A DNA stretch of 34,547 nucleotides from Halothiobacillus sp. (GCA_024635755.1 JAGXIF010000022.1:1-34547), one strand, 5' to 3'. Shown: positions 25,182-34,397, numbered from the stretch's first letter. A program made the numbers and translations. Notes: a model not told the origin generated them from the letters alone.

Positions 25182-27131
25182 TCAGCGCTCGACGATCGCC
25201 TGTTCGAGCATGGCCGCAGTCATCACGCCCAGCGTCCGTGCGTTCGGGGAGCCGAGCATGCGACGGGCGACCAGCACCTCGACGTCGTTTTCCCGCATGA
25301 CCCGCTGGGCCTGGGTCAGTGTATAGCCGACCTCGACATCCGCAGCACGGTAGAAGCCGCCGATCTCGCGCGGATCCATCCGGCCCTCGGCGCGAACCTG
25401 TGCGGCGATGGCCTCGACGTCGACGGGCTCCAGCTCGCCGCCTGCAGCTATCTCGCCGGTCTCCGGGGGCCCTTCGGTGACCCCGGCGGCCTCGAGTGAT
25501 GCGGTCTCCTCGGTCTCGCTCGTCTGCCGTCGGGCTTTCTCTGCCTGCGCCTGCGCATCGAACAGGGCTTGGTTGAATGCCTGATCGAAGGCCGTCCGGG
25601 CCGGGGCATAGCGGATCACGCCCATCGCCTGGCGGTTCTCGTCACGGATGACCAGCCAGACGGGCTTGTCTTCGAGGGCCTGCTCGAATCGGCCCAGCGT
25701 GCAGGGGCAGTTCACCTCGGCGACTCGCCGCTCGATGATGCTCGACACACCGATGTTGTCACCGTTGAACCACAATGACGGCCCCGGCATCTGCTGGTCG
25801 TTGGCGCGCAGAATGGCGTCGTATAGGCCGTCCTTGCCGAAGGCCATCCGGCTGACCAGCCCCGCGAGCACGATGGTGATCATCGCTGGCAGGATGGCGC
25901 CGGTGTCGCTGGTGAGTTCCAGTACCGCCGCCAGCGCGGCGAGCGGGGCCTGCAGGGTCGCGCCCATCATCGCCCCCATGCCCAGCACCGTGTAGAAGGC
26001 GACGTCGGTAAGCGGAATCTGGTCGAACTGGTAGAGCAGGCTGCCGATCGTTCCGCCGACCACGGCGCCCGTCATCAATACCGGGGCGATGGTGCCGATG
26101 GGCAGGCCCAGGCCGACCGTCACGCTGGCCAGCAACCACTTGGCCAGGGCGATCGCCAGCAGGGCGCTCAGGGTCAGCTCGGCTGCCGCGACCAGGTCTG
26201 TGGTGTCGTGGCCGATGCCCAAGATTTCCGGCACCCAGAAGCCGATGATCCCGGTGGCCACCCCGGCGGCGGTGAAACGTGCCCAGACCGGCCAGTTCCA
26301 GCTGCGCGCGATGGTGCCCTCGACGATCTGTATGTAACCGGCGGCCATCGTGCCGATGATCAGGCCCAGTGCCAGCAGGGTGGGCACTTCCCAGAACGAC
26401 ATCTGGTGATGGATCTCGATCGTGAACAGGGTCTCCGGCCCGAAAACGGTGGTCGCCAGCAGGGCGCCCATCGACGAGGCCAGGATCACGGGCAGGAAGC
26501 TGGCCAGCGTGTATTGCTTGATGACCACCTCGAGGGCGAAGATCACCCCCGCCAACGGCGTGTTGAAGGCCGCCGAGATCGCCGCGGCGACCCCGCAGCC
26601 CGACAGCGTGCGCACGCTGTTGTTGGGCAGGCCGAGGCTGTGGCCCAGGAGGCTGCCGCTGAAGGCGCCCAGATGGATGCCGGGCCCTTCCCGGCCGCCA
26701 GAGAGGCCGATCAACAGCCCCCAGATGCCGGCGAAGAACTGCACGATGGCGTTCTGCCACGGCATGTCGGCGCCAAACCGGTGAAAGCGGATGATCACGT
26801 GTCCGACGCCGACGTTGCGCATCCCCATCGGCAGCAAATGAAAGGCCAGCCCCAGCGCCAGCGCGCCGACGACGGGCAGCAGCAGGCGCCATTCGGCGGG
26901 TAGGGATTCGTAGCGCTCGGCGCCCGGCAGCCCCAGACCATAGACCTGCAGGCCTTCCAGTGCCAGACGAAAGGCGACCACCAGCAGGGCGGCGGCCAGT
27001 CCGGCGATCAGCCCTAGCAGGGTGACTTGCAGCAGGGCGTCCGGTTGCGCCAGTCGCAGCCGGAGTCGCTCGATGAACCGGCTGACGGGGCGGCCGAGCC
27101 AGTCCGTGATGCGGGCGAGCAGAGCGGTCAA
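25182..27131 (-). CDS. ClC-family chloride channel/transporter with C-terminal CBS-like domains
   Basis: A ClC membrane protein of about 650 residues. Recognised blocks, numbered from a TTG at 27131, are GVGHV (108-112, in place of GSGIP), GGREGPGIHLGA with the gating Glu148, AFNTPLAGVIFALEVV with Val202 at the proton-glutamate position of E. coli ClC, IGTIAPVL, and GLYDAIL carrying the conserved inner-gate Tyr. The C-terminal cytoplasmic part looks like two CBS modules separated by an acidic, Glu/Ala/Gly-rich linker. The start is uncertain: no in-frame ATG precedes the first helices. TTG at 27131 has GGGAGG at 8 bp; a TTG at 27296 would extend nearly into argC. Val202 suggests a chloride channel rather than a proton-coupled exchanger. 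Confidence 0.88.
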   Translation of the reverse strand: MTALLARITDWLGRPVSRFIERLRLRLAQPDALLQVTLLGLIAGLAAALLVVAFRLALEGLQVYGLGLPGAERYESLPAEWRLLLPVVGALALGLAFHLLPMGMRNVGVGHVIIRFHRFGADMPWQNAIVQFFAGIWGLLIGLSGGREGPGIHLGAFSGSLLGHSLGLPNNSVRTLSGCGVAAAISAAFNTPLAGVIFALEVVIKQYTLASFLPVILASSMGALLATTVFGPETLFTIEIHHQMSFWEVPTLLALGLIIGTMAAGYIQIVEGTIARSWNWPVWARFTAAGVATGIIGFWVPEILGIGHDTTDLVAAAELTLSALLAIALAKWLLASVTVGLGLPIGTIAPVLMTGAVVGGTIGSLLYQFDQIPLTDVAFYTVLGMGAMMGATLQAPLAALAAVLELTSDTGAILPAMITIVLAGLVSRMAFGKDGLYDAILRANDQQMPGPSLWFNGDNIGVSSIIERRVAEVNCPCTLGRFEQALEDKPVWLVIRDENRQAMGVIRYAPARTAFDQAFNQALFDAQAQAEKARRQTSETEETASLEAAGVTEGPPETGEIAAGGELEPVDVEAIAAQVRAEGRMDPREIGGFYRAADVEVGYTLTQAQRVMRENDVEVLVARRMLGSPNARTLGVMTAAMLEQAIVER

Positions 27132-27196
27132 GGGCCGGGCCTCCCGGGCGGAAGAGTCGTCGGTGATCGGTCGGGTCGGGCCGGAGATGGCCCGAC

Positions 27197-27226
27197 TTGG
27201 CGGCCCTGCTAATATGCCACGATTAT
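27197..27226 (+). promoter_or_regulatory. Possible argC promoter
   Basis: TTGGCG (27197-27202) and GATTAT (27221-27226) are 18 bp apart, about 75 bp before the argC ATG. They lie in the gap between divergent genes, whose AT-rich centre may also serve the ClC gene. Confidence 0.4.
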
Positions 27227-27302
27227 CGCCCGGGTTCGACCGGCGGTCCGCTTGGTCATCGAGAGAGCCGGGCCCGGGAAATCCAGCAGGAGTCAAGAAG
27301 TC

Positions 27303-28337
27303 ATGAAGAAGATCGGAATCGTCGGCGGCACCGGGTATACCGGGGTCGAGTTGATGCGCCTATTGGCCCACCACCCGGAGGTGGAGGTGGTCGCCATGAC
27401 CTCGCGGGGCGAAGCTGGCCGTCGGGTCGACGACCTCTATCCGAGTCTGCGTGGCCACACGGACCTGCAGTTCACCGCGCCGGGGGAGAGCGACCTGAGC
27501 ACCTGCGATCTGGTGTTCTTCGCCACGCCCAACGGCATCGCCATGCAGGAGGCACCGGCCCTGCTGCAGCAGGGTGTGCGAGTGGTCGACCTTGCCGCGG
27601 ACTACCGGCTCAAGGATCTCGGCCTCTGGTCACGCTGGTACGGCATGTCGCATGCCTCGCCCGAGTGGGTGGAGCGGGCCGTCTACGGCCTGCCCGAGCT
27701 GTACCGCGACGAGATCCGTGACGCCCAGCTGGTCGCCAATCCGGGCTGTCATGTTACGGCCACCACGCTGGCCGTGCTGCCCCTGATGGGCATGGACTGG
27801 ATCAACCACGGCCAGATCGTCGCCGATACCAAGTCGGGCGCCAGCGGTGCGGGGCGCTCGGCGGCGGTGCATACCCTCATGGCCGAAGCCGGCGAGAGTG
27901 TCCGCACTTATGCCGCCGCAGGGCACCGTCACCATCCGGAAATTAGTCAGACCCTGCGTGTTATCGCCGAGCGCGAGATCGGTCTGACCTTCGTGCCGCA
28001 TCTGGTGCCGATGGTGCGCGGGATCGAGTCGACCGTCTACCTGCCGCTGGTCGGCGAGCCGTCCGAGCTGCCGCAGCGTCTCTATGAGCGCTACTATGCC
28101 GAGGAGCCGTTCGTCGACGTCATGCCGGCGGGTAGCCACCCCGAGACCCGCAGTGTGCGAGGCAACAACCTTTGCCGGATGGCGATTCATCGGCCGCTGG
28201 GCGGGTCGATGCTGGTGGTGTCGAGCGTGATCGACAACCTGGTCAAGGGGGCCGCGGGCCAGGCGGTTCAGAACATGAACCTGATGCTGGGTTGCCCGGA
28301 GGCCACCGCCCTGGAAATGATCGCGCTCTCGCCCTGA
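27303..28337 (+). CDS. argC: N-acetyl-gamma-glutamyl-phosphate reductase
   Basis: A 344-residue NADPH-dependent reductase, the third step of arginine synthesis. The N-terminal Rossmann motif is [19 protein letters not shown]. The active-site Cys149 is in [11 protein letters not shown], and the proton-shuttle His is in [10 protein letters not shown]. The ATG at 27303 has AGGAG upstream; an in-frame start at 27252 is unsupported. It is the only arg gene in the window. It is followed after about 150 bp by erpA, a neighbour pair seen in other gammaproteobacteria. Confidence 0.97.
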   Translation: MKKIGIVGGTGYTGVELMRLLAHHPEVEVVAMTSRGEAGRRVDDLYPSLRGHTDLQFTAPGESDLSTCDLVFFATPNGIAMQEAPALLQQGVRVVDLAADYRLKDLGLWSRWYGMSHASPEWVERAVYGLPELYRDEIRDAQLVANPGCHVTATTLAVLPLMGMDWINHGQIVADTKSGASGAGRSAAVHTLMAEAGESVRTYAAAGHRHHPEISQTLRVIAEREIGLTFVPHLVPMVRGIESTVYLPLVGEPSELPQRLYERYYAEEPFVDVMPAGSHPETRSVRGNNLCRMAIHRPLGGSMLVVSSVIDNLVKGAAGQAVQNMNLMLGCPEATALEMIALSP

Positions 28338-28485
28338 TGGCGGTGGCTCGGCCGGGTCGTGGCAGGCGTTGGGCGCTTGCTAAAAACCCGCCAATGGTCT
28401 GATAGACTGTTGGTTTGCCGGCTCGCGGATGATCGTCGATCATTCCGGTGGGCCCTGGCAGGCGTAATCGATTGAGGTGAACGCG

Positions 28486-28863
28486 ATGAGCGAAGCAACC
28501 GACACCATGGTGGCCGAAGCCGAGGCCCCCGAGGCCGCCGCGCTGGGTTTCACAGCGAATGCGGCGCAGAAGGTCCAGTCTCTGATCGAGGAGGAGGGCA
28601 ACCCCAATCTCAAGCTGCGTGTGTTCATCACCGGTGGCGGCTGCTCGGGGTTCCAGTACGGTTTCATGTTCGAAGAGCAGGCCCAGGCGGACGACACGGC
28701 CGTGGAGCGCTCCGGCGTGACCTTGCTGGTAGACCCGATGAGCCTCCAGTACCTCGAGGGTGCCGAGATCGACTACAAGGAAGACGTCTCCGGGGCGCAG
28801 TTCGTGATCCGCAATCCCAACGCGGCGACGACCTGCGGCTGCGGCTCCTCGTTCTCTATCTGA
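28486..28863 (+). CDS. erpA: Iron-sulfur cluster insertion protein ErpA
   Basis: A 125-residue A-type carrier that delivers [4Fe-4S] clusters to target enzymes. The three cluster Cys are Cys53 ([11 protein letters not shown]) and Cys117/Cys119 ([11 protein letters not shown]). The ATG at 28486 has GAGGTGA at good spacing; a GTG three codons upstream lies within that ribosome binding site. The N-terminal 20 residues are acidic and Ala-rich, slightly longer than in E. coli. Position after argC and sequence favour ErpA over IscA, and no isc or suf genes are adjacent. Confidence 0.93.
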   Translation: MSEATDTMVAEAEAPEAAALGFTANAAQKVQSLIEEEGNPNLKLRVFITGGGCSGFQYGFMFEEQAQADDTAVERSGVTLLVDPMSLQYLEGAEIDYKEDVSGAQFVIRNPNAATTCGCGSSFSI

Positions 28864-28932
28864 TCAGTCCAGGCGTGGGCCGAATGGGGCCGCGTCCTGC
28901 GTTTCATACGGGTTTTACACAAGGCGTTGTCG

Positions 28933-30087
28933 ATGGATTTCGTACCGGGTTTGCAGGGTGTGCCGGCGGCGCAGTCTGCCATTTCGTATCTGGACGGTCA
29001 GGCCGGCCTGCTGACCTACCGCGGCTATCGCATCGTGGATCTGGCGCGCCAGAGCACGTTCGAGGAGAGCGCGTGGGTCCTGATTCACGGTGACTTGCCC
29101 ACCGCGCTGGAGCTGGCGGAATTCGACGCGGACCTGCGTCGCAACCGCCGCGTCAAGTACAACGTGCGCGACATCATGAAGTTCCTGCCCATTGACGGGC
29201 ACCCGATGGAGGCCCTGCAGACCTGCGTGGCCAGCCTCGGGATGTTCTATCCGGGGCAGGAGCGCATGACCGCCAACGGCATCAATGCCGACAGCGAGTT
29301 CGTCGAGCAGATGATCATCAAGATTCTGTCGAGCATGTCGACCCTGGTGGCCATGTGGGAGCACATCCGCAAGGGAGATGACCCGGTGCCGCCACGTGCC
29401 GATCTCTCCTACGCGGAGAATTTCCTCTACATGATGACCGAGCGCGAGCCGGACCCGATCGAGGCACGCATCATGGATGCCTGCCTGATCCTGCATGCGG
29501 AGCACACGCTCAATGCCTCCACCTTCGCCGCATTGGTCTGCGGCTCGACCTTGGCGCCGCCCAACCTGGTGGTCGCCTCGGCGATCGGCACGCTGGCCGG
29601 CCCATTGCACGGCGGCGCCAACCAGCGCGTGCTGGCCATGCTCGACGAGATCGGCACGGTCGAGAACGTCACCCCCTGGCTGGAATCCAAGCTGGCCAAC
29701 AAGGAGGTGATCTGGGGGTTCGGTCACCGCGAGTACAAGGTGAAGGACCCGCGGGCGGACATCCTGCAAGGTCTGCTGGAACAGCTCCGCGAGCATCGTG
29801 GTGGACAGCTCTCGCCGCTGTACGACATCGCCCGGGAGCTGGAGACCCAGGCAGCCGAGCATCTTTCCGAGAAGGGTGTCTACCCCAATGTCGACTTCTA
29901 CTCGGGCCTCCTTTATGCGGAGCTGGGCATCCCGCGTGACCAGTTCACGCCGATCTTCGCCATCTCGCGTACGGCCGGTTGGCTGGCGCACTGGAAAGAG
30001 CAGATCGCCAACAACCGAATCTACCGTCCCACCCAGGTCTATGTGGGCGAGAACCCGCGCGATTACCAGCCCATCGGGTCGCGCTGA
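28933..30087 (+). CDS. gltA: Citrate synthase (short form)
   Basis: A 384-residue citrate synthase condensing acetyl-CoA with oxaloacetate. Active-site regions are HAEHTLNASTFAA, GPLHGGANQRVLAML and YPNVDFYSGLLYAELG. It lacks the N-terminal zinc-type domain of the large, NADH-inhibited GltA of enterobacteria and resembles the shorter dimeric form of Gram-positive bacteria and many lithotrophs. 2-Methylcitrate synthase has similar size and cannot be excluded by eye, but no prp genes are adjacent. The ATG at 28933 is preferred to a TTG at 28927. The 70-bp gap to erpA has no clear terminator, so shared transcription is possible. Confidence 0.9.
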   Translation: MDFVPGLQGVPAAQSAISYLDGQAGLLTYRGYRIVDLARQSTFEESAWVLIHGDLPTALELAEFDADLRRNRRVKYNVRDIMKFLPIDGHPMEALQTCVASLGMFYPGQERMTANGINADSEFVEQMIIKILSSMSTLVAMWEHIRKGDDPVPPRADLSYAENFLYMMTEREPDPIEARIMDACLILHAEHTLNASTFAALVCGSTLAPPNLVVASAIGTLAGPLHGGANQRVLAMLDEIGTVENVTPWLESKLANKEVIWGFGHREYKVKDPRADILQGLLEQLREHRGGQLSPLYDIARELETQAAEHLSEKGVYPNVDFYSGLLYAELGIPRDQFTPIFAISRTAGWLAHWKEQIANNRIYRPTQVYVGENPRDYQPIGSR

Positions 30088-30105
30088 GGCCCACGAGGCC
30101 CACGG

Positions 30106-30126
30106 GCCGGGTATAGAGCGCCCGGC
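30106..30126. terminator. Possible hairpin between convergent genes
   Basis: GCCGGG (30106-30111) pairs with CCCGGC (30121-30126) around a 9-bp loop, between the stops of citrate synthase and anmK. There is no T-run on either strand, so any termination would be weak. Confidence 0.3.
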
Positions 30127-30140
30127 GTGACATGGCGGAA

Positions 30141-31331
30141 TCAGGCTGGATAGAACCCTCCCAGCAGGCGTGCTCCTCGCGCCCCGGTCACTCCGGGCGC
30201 ATTGCCCGGCGCGCCATTCAGTAACTGCCTTGCCAGCCAGGCAAAGGCGGCTCCCTCGACACACTCCGGCGGTAGGCCCCAGGCTTCACTGCTGCTTACC
30301 TCCGTCTGCAAGTGCGCCTGAAGGCGTTCGCTCAGCCTTCGATTGCGGGCCCCGCCGCCGCAGAGGATGACCCGCGGTGCATGGGCCTTGGCATCGCTGC
30401 CGGCAAGCCATGGCGTCAATGCGTCGCCGATGCTGGCGGCCGTCAGCTCCAGCAGGGTGGCCTGCACATCTTCGGGCGGTAAGTCATTCGCCAGTCCCTC
30501 TCCCCGTCGATTCAGCCAATCGAGGTTGAATTGCTCCGGCCCGGTCGACTTGGGCGCGGGCGCATGGAAAAACGGGTCGCTGAGCAGGCGGGCGAGCAGG
30601 CCGTCATGGACCTGTCCCTGGGCGGCCCACCGCCCGTCCCGGTCGAAGGGGCCGCCCTGGTGACGCATGTGCCAGGCATCCATCAGCGTGTTCGCGGGCC
30701 CCGTGTCGAACCCCAAAGGCGGCTCGCCTGGTCGAATCACGGAAACGTTGGCAATCCCCCCGAGGTTGATGAGGAAGGTGTCGCGACCGTCGCGGGGGTC
30801 GGGGAACAAGGCGGCATGCGCCGGAGGCACCAGGGGGGCGCCTTGGCCGCCCGCGGCGAAATCCCGCCGGCGAAAATCTGCAGCCACACCGATGCCGGTG
30901 AGCTCGGCGATGCGGCTGGGGTCACCGATCTGCAGGGTAAAGGCCGCCGACTGCCAGTCAGGACGGTGGCGGATGGTCTGTCCGTGCGAGCCGATGGCTC
31001 GCACGGCCTCCGGTGCCACGTCCGCCCGGTACAGCAGCCGACGAACACCGGTAGCCGTGGCTTCCGCCAGTGCCCGGTCGGCCATGCCCAGCAGGTCAAT
31101 GGTATCGGTGGCCGGTGGCGGTAGATCGGTCGGCGGATTGGCGCCGGCTAGGGCGCGCAACCAGCTCGTCAGCGGTTCGCCGAGTGGTTGCTCGTGTCGG
31201 CTCATCAGACGGGGCGGGGACTGGGAGAAGTCGAGCAGGCAGAGATCCAGTCCATCGATGCTCGTGCCGGTCATGGCGCCGATGAAATATTCCGGCGCCA
31301 GCGGGGGGGCGTCTGGCGTTGATTGGGTCAT
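30141..31331 (-). CDS. anmK: Anhydro-N-acetylmuramic acid kinase
   Basis: A 396-residue sugar kinase that opens and phosphorylates anhydroMurNAc released during peptidoglycan recycling. The N-terminal signature is FIGAMTGTSIDGLDLCLLDF. Further blocks are IGSHGQTIRHRP, LINLGGIANVSVI, FDTGPANTLMDAW and the ATP-site CGGGARNRRL. The ATG at 31331 begins a short Pro-rich leader before the conserved core; an upstream start at 31394 would overlap the peptidase gene. It starts 7 bp after the M23 peptidase stop, and the trio with tyrS matches the Pseudomonas arrangement. Confidence 0.96.
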   Translation of the reverse strand: MTQSTPDAPPLAPEYFIGAMTGTSIDGLDLCLLDFSQSPPRLMSRHEQPLGEPLTSWLRALAGANPPTDLPPPATDTIDLLGMADRALAEATATGVRRLLYRADVAPEAVRAIGSHGQTIRHRPDWQSAAFTLQIGDPSRIAELTGIGVAADFRRRDFAAGGQGAPLVPPAHAALFPDPRDGRDTFLINLGGIANVSVIRPGEPPLGFDTGPANTLMDAWHMRHQGGPFDRDGRWAAQGQVHDGLLARLLSDPFFHAPAPKSTGPEQFNLDWLNRRGEGLANDLPPEDVQATLLELTAASIGDALTPWLAGSDAKAHAPRVILCGGGARNRRLSERLQAHLQTEVSSSEAWGLPPECVEGAAFAWLARQLLNGAPGNAPGVTGARGARLLGGFYPA

Positions 31332-31338
31332 CCCCGGG

Positions 31339-32892
31339 TCATTCTGACTCGTTGCCGTGCTGGTTCTGCGCCAGGCGGGCCGTCCGGTGGTCACCGGCGC
31401 CGACCGGGATGCGGGCCAGTTGATCCAGCGACGCGCGGGTCTGGGCGAGAAAATCCTTGCGGTGCTCGGAGGCGATCGGGTTGGCCTCCGGCAGATCGAC
31501 CTTGACCGGATCGAGGGGCTTGCCGTTGACCTTGAATTCGTAGTGAAGGTGCGGCCCCGTGGCGGCGCCGGTCATGCCGACGAAACCGATGGTCGCGCCC
31601 TTGTCGACGCTCGCGCCACGTTTGAGGTTGGCCTTGAAGCCCGACATGTGGGCGTAGAGCGTCTCGGTCTTGCTGTCGTGGCGCACTTCAACGACCTTGC
31701 CGTAGCCGTGTTTCCAGCCCACGAAGGTGACGTGTCCGGCGGCGGCAGATTTGACCGGCGTGCCGGTGGGGGCGGCCAGGTCGACGCCGTTGTGTGGCCG
31801 GACCGTGTTGTGAATCGGGTGAAGGCGGTTGGGGTTGAAGTTGGAGCTGATGCGCGAGAACTCCACTGGGTGGCGCAGAAACCCGCGCTCGAGACTGCTT
31901 CCATCCGGCTCGTAATAACCGGCGGTGCCATCGGGTGAGGTATAGCGGACAGCCTTGATGGATTGCCCACCCGTGATGAACTCGGCGGCCATCAGATTGC
32001 CTGTGCCGAGAGTCTCGCCCTCGCGCTCGCGTACCTCGTAGATCAGTTTGAACTGGTCACCGTTGCGCACATCGCGCAGAAAGTCGACCTTCCAGCCGAA
32101 GACCTCGGCCAGTTGCATGATCTGCGCCGGCGGAACCCCCGTGGCGATGGCCGACTGGTATAGCGAGCCCTTGATCCGGCCACCCACGGCGACTTCGCGC
32201 GTTTCGCTAGGAAGCTGGTTGATTTCGGCTACCAGATCGTCACCTGTCTGGCGAAAGATATTCAGTTCGCTTTCGGCGTTGATCTCGTATTTAAGCCCGG
32301 CGAACTGTTCTTCCTCGTCCGTCATCAGCACCAGCGTTTCGCCCGGGCGGATGCGTTCGAGACGGCGGGCTTCGTCCCCCAGGTCCAGGATCTGGAGAAC
32401 ATCGCTGTAACCCAGGCCGGCCTGCTCGAAAATGGTCGAAAGCGTGTCGCCAGCCTTTACGGTCACCGTGTGTTCCGCGATCGACTCCTCGGTCTGCGGC
32501 GCGTCCTCCACCATGGCATTGTTGTCAGCCGGGGTTTCGATGGCCTTGAGCGCTTCCTTTGCGCCGGGGATGTGAAAGTTCGGGCGACTCACCAGGCTGA
32601 CCGGGCGGACGAATGCCTGGGCTGGCTGATCGGGGTTCATGTCGCTCTCCGCCGCAGCGTGCTCGGAGTTGCCGGTGGGCCGGTCGATGACCGGGGTAGC
32701 CGCCCGGTCGATCACCAGTGGGATGTCGTGGCTGTTGGTCTGGTCGACCGGGCCCGGCTGGGGCGCGTCGCCCGTTTGTGCGAATTGCCAGGCGACGGCC
32801 CCCAGCGCGAAGGTGCCGACACCGAGGATGGCGGCGCGTCGGATCAGCCTGGACGACTTTCGCTGCTGCTTGAACAGGGGGCGTTGTTGCAT
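31339..32892 (-). CDS. M23-family murein endopeptidase with LysM-like domain
   Basis: A 517-residue membrane-anchored cell-wall hydrolase of the MepM/YebA type, which cuts peptide cross-links in peptidoglycan. A basic N-terminus leads to one transmembrane helix (about residues 20-40). A disordered Pro-rich stretch and an OapA/LysM-like module (HTVTVKAGDTLSTIFEQAGL, 141-160) follow. The C-terminal lysostaphin-type domain has a full zinc set: His367 and Asp371 in HNGVD, plus His415 in LYAHMS and His448/His450 in PHLHYEF, so it should be active. It is transcribed with anmK and divergently from tyrS, with under 95 bp between the two starts. Confidence 0.95.
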   Translation of the reverse strand: MQQRPLFKQQRKSSRLIRRAAILGVGTFALGAVAWQFAQTGDAPQPGPVDQTNSHDIPLVIDRAATPVIDRPTGNSEHAAAESDMNPDQPAQAFVRPVSLVSRPNFHIPGAKEALKAIETPADNNAMVEDAPQTEESIAEHTVTVKAGDTLSTIFEQAGLGYSDVLQILDLGDEARRLERIRPGETLVLMTDEEEQFAGLKYEINAESELNIFRQTGDDLVAEINQLPSETREVAVGGRIKGSLYQSAIATGVPPAQIMQLAEVFGWKVDFLRDVRNGDQFKLIYEVREREGETLGTGNLMAAEFITGGQSIKAVRYTSPDGTAGYYEPDGSSLERGFLRHPVEFSRISSNFNPNRLHPIHNTVRPHNGVDLAAPTGTPVKSAAAGHVTFVGWKHGYGKVVEVRHDSKTETLYAHMSGFKANLKRGASVDKGATIGFVGMTGAATGPHLHYEFKVNGKPLDPVKVDLPEANPIASEHRKDFLAQTRASLDQLARIPVGAGDHRTARLAQNQHGNESE

Positions 32893-32985
32893 CGAATCGA
32901 GACCCGGTCAAAAAATGTGGCGTAAAACCGGTAACATAACTGCCTTTCTGCAGCCATTCAACGTAATTTTTTGCAAGGGTGAATC

Positions 32986-34182
32986 GTGTCTCAGGATCAA
33001 GCGCAGACGCTGGCGGAGTTGTGTCGGGGAACCGACGAGGTGCTCGTGGAAGAGGAGTTGGTCGAGCGATTGGCGGAGGGGCGTCCGTTGCGGATCAAGG
33101 CCGGCTTCGATCCGACCGCTCCCGACTTGCATCTGGGGCACACCGTTTTGATCAACAAGCTCCGCCAGTTCCAGGAACGTGGTCATCACATCATCTTCCT
33201 GATTGGCGACTTTACCGGGATGATCGGAGACCCCACGGGGAAGAATGCCACCCGGCCCGCCTTAACGCCCGACGCGGTACGGGACAACGCGCGCAGCTAC
33301 GAGCGCCAAGTCTTTCGTATCCTCGATCCCCAGAAAACCGAGATCGTTTTCAACTCCGAGTGGATGGGTAAGAAAAGCGCCGCCGACCTGGTCCAGCTGG
33401 CCAGTCGCTACACGGTGGCTCGCATGCTGGAGCGCGACGACTTCCACAAGCGCTACCAGGAAAACCGTTCCATTGCGGTCCACGAATTCCTATACCCCTT
33501 GATCCAGGGATACGACTCCGTCGAGTTGAAGGCGGACCTGGAGTTGGGAGGCACCGACCAGAAATTCAATTTGTTGGTGGGGCGCGAACTGCAGAAGCAG
33601 TACGGGCAGAAGCCGCAGGTCGTGATGACCATGCCGATCCTCGAGGGGCTCGACGGGGTCAATAAGATGTCGAAATCGCTCGACAACTATATCGGCATCG
33701 AGGAGGCGCCGGATAACCAGTTCGGCAAGCTGATGTCGATCTCCGACGATCTGATGTGGCGGTATTTCGAATTGCTCTCCTTCCGTCCATTGGAAGAGAT
33801 CGAGAGCCTGCGCGCGGAGGTGGGCCAAGGGCGCAACCCTCGCGACATCAAGTTTGAGCTCGGTGTCGAGCTCGTGAGTCGCTTTCATGGGCAGGGTGCG
33901 GGGGAGAAGGCCCGGGATGCCTTCATTGCCCGCTTCCAGAAGAAGCAGTTGCCTGATGACATGCCAGAGGTGGAGTTGGTCGAAGGCGTCGCGATAGTCG
34001 AGGCCCTTAACAAGGCCGGACTGATCCAGTCCAATTCCGAAGGGTTCCGGCACATCAAGGCCGGTGCGGTGAAGGTGGACGGTGAAACCGTAAGCGATCG
34101 GGCACTGCTGCTGCCGGTCGGCGAGTCCGTGGTGCAGGTCGGCAAGCGGCGTATCGCGAAAATCATTATCGGAGGGGGTTGA
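32986..34182 (+). CDS. tyrS: Tyrosyl-tRNA synthetase
   Basis: A 398-residue class I synthetase charging tRNA-Tyr. The HIGH motif appears as [11 protein letters not shown] near residue 45. KMSKS is [13 protein letters not shown] near 226, and a C-terminal S4 RNA-binding domain ([19 protein letters not shown]) is present. Length and sequence fit the TyrRS group found in Pseudomonas rather than E. coli-type TyrS. The start is GTG at 32986 with AAGGGTGA upstream. Its TGA stop is part of the -35 box of the first rRNA promoter. Confidence 0.97.
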   Translation: MSQDQAQTLAELCRGTDEVLVEEELVERLAEGRPLRIKAGFDPTAPDLHLGHTVLINKLRQFQERGHHIIFLIGDFTGMIGDPTGKNATRPALTPDAVRDNARSYERQVFRILDPQKTEIVFNSEWMGKKSAADLVQLASRYTVARMLERDDFHKRYQENRSIAVHEFLYPLIQGYDSVELKADLELGGTDQKFNLLVGRELQKQYGQKPQVVMTMPILEGLDGVNKMSKSLDNYIGIEEAPDNQFGKLMSISDDLMWRYFELLSFRPLEEIESLRAEVGQGRNPRDIKFELGVELVSRFHGQGAGEKARDAFIARFQKKQLPDDMPEVELVEGVAIVEALNKAGLIQSNSEGFRHIKAGAVKVDGETVSDRALLLPVGESVVQVGKRRIAKIIIGGG

Positions 34183-34206
34183 CGCCCCCGGCGAAGCGCG
34201 TAAGAT
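34179..34206 (+). promoter_or_regulatory. rrn promoter P1, overlapping the tyrS stop
   Basis: TTGACG (34179-34184) and TAAGAT (34201-34206) are 16 bp apart, followed by GCGCTCC. The TGA inside the -35 is the tyrS stop codon. Same architecture as P2 and P3. Confidence 0.65.
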
Positions 34207-34277
34207 GCGCTCCTCTTCCGGGGCACAACGCCAACGCGAAATGCCTCGAAGAGTCGCCCGCAGTTAGAAATTAAGAC

Positions 34278-34305
34278 TTGACGGGCGGCACAGCGAGCGT
34301 AGAAT
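34278..34305 (+). promoter_or_regulatory. rrn promoter P2
   Basis: TTGACG (34278-34283) and TAGAAT (34300-34305) are 16 bp apart, then GCTCGCTCCC. The GC-rich discriminator is typical of rRNA promoters under stringent control. Confidence 0.8.
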
Positions 34306-34369
34306 GCTCGCTCCCTTCGGCCAGTTACATTGGTTCGGAGGGGTCGCCAAACAGGTTGATACTAAGGTG

Positions 34370-34397
34370 TTGACAGGCGACAAAACGAGCGTAGAAT
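34370..34397 (+). promoter_or_regulatory. rrn promoter P3
   Basis: A perfect TTGACA (34370-34375) and TAGAAT (34392-34397) are 16 bp apart, then GCGCGCTCGC as discriminator. It repeats the P2 core CGAGCGTAGAATGC and is the closest promoter to the 16S leader. Confidence 0.85.

Noticed and set aside
28915-30264. 449-codon minus-strand open frame opposite citrate synthase
   Set aside because: Antisense shadow; the plus strand carries all active-site motifs.
34165-34195. GC hairpin GGGGG...CCCCC at the end of tyrS as a terminator
   Set aside because: No T-run follows, and the sequence is better explained as the -35 and spacer of rrn promoter P1.
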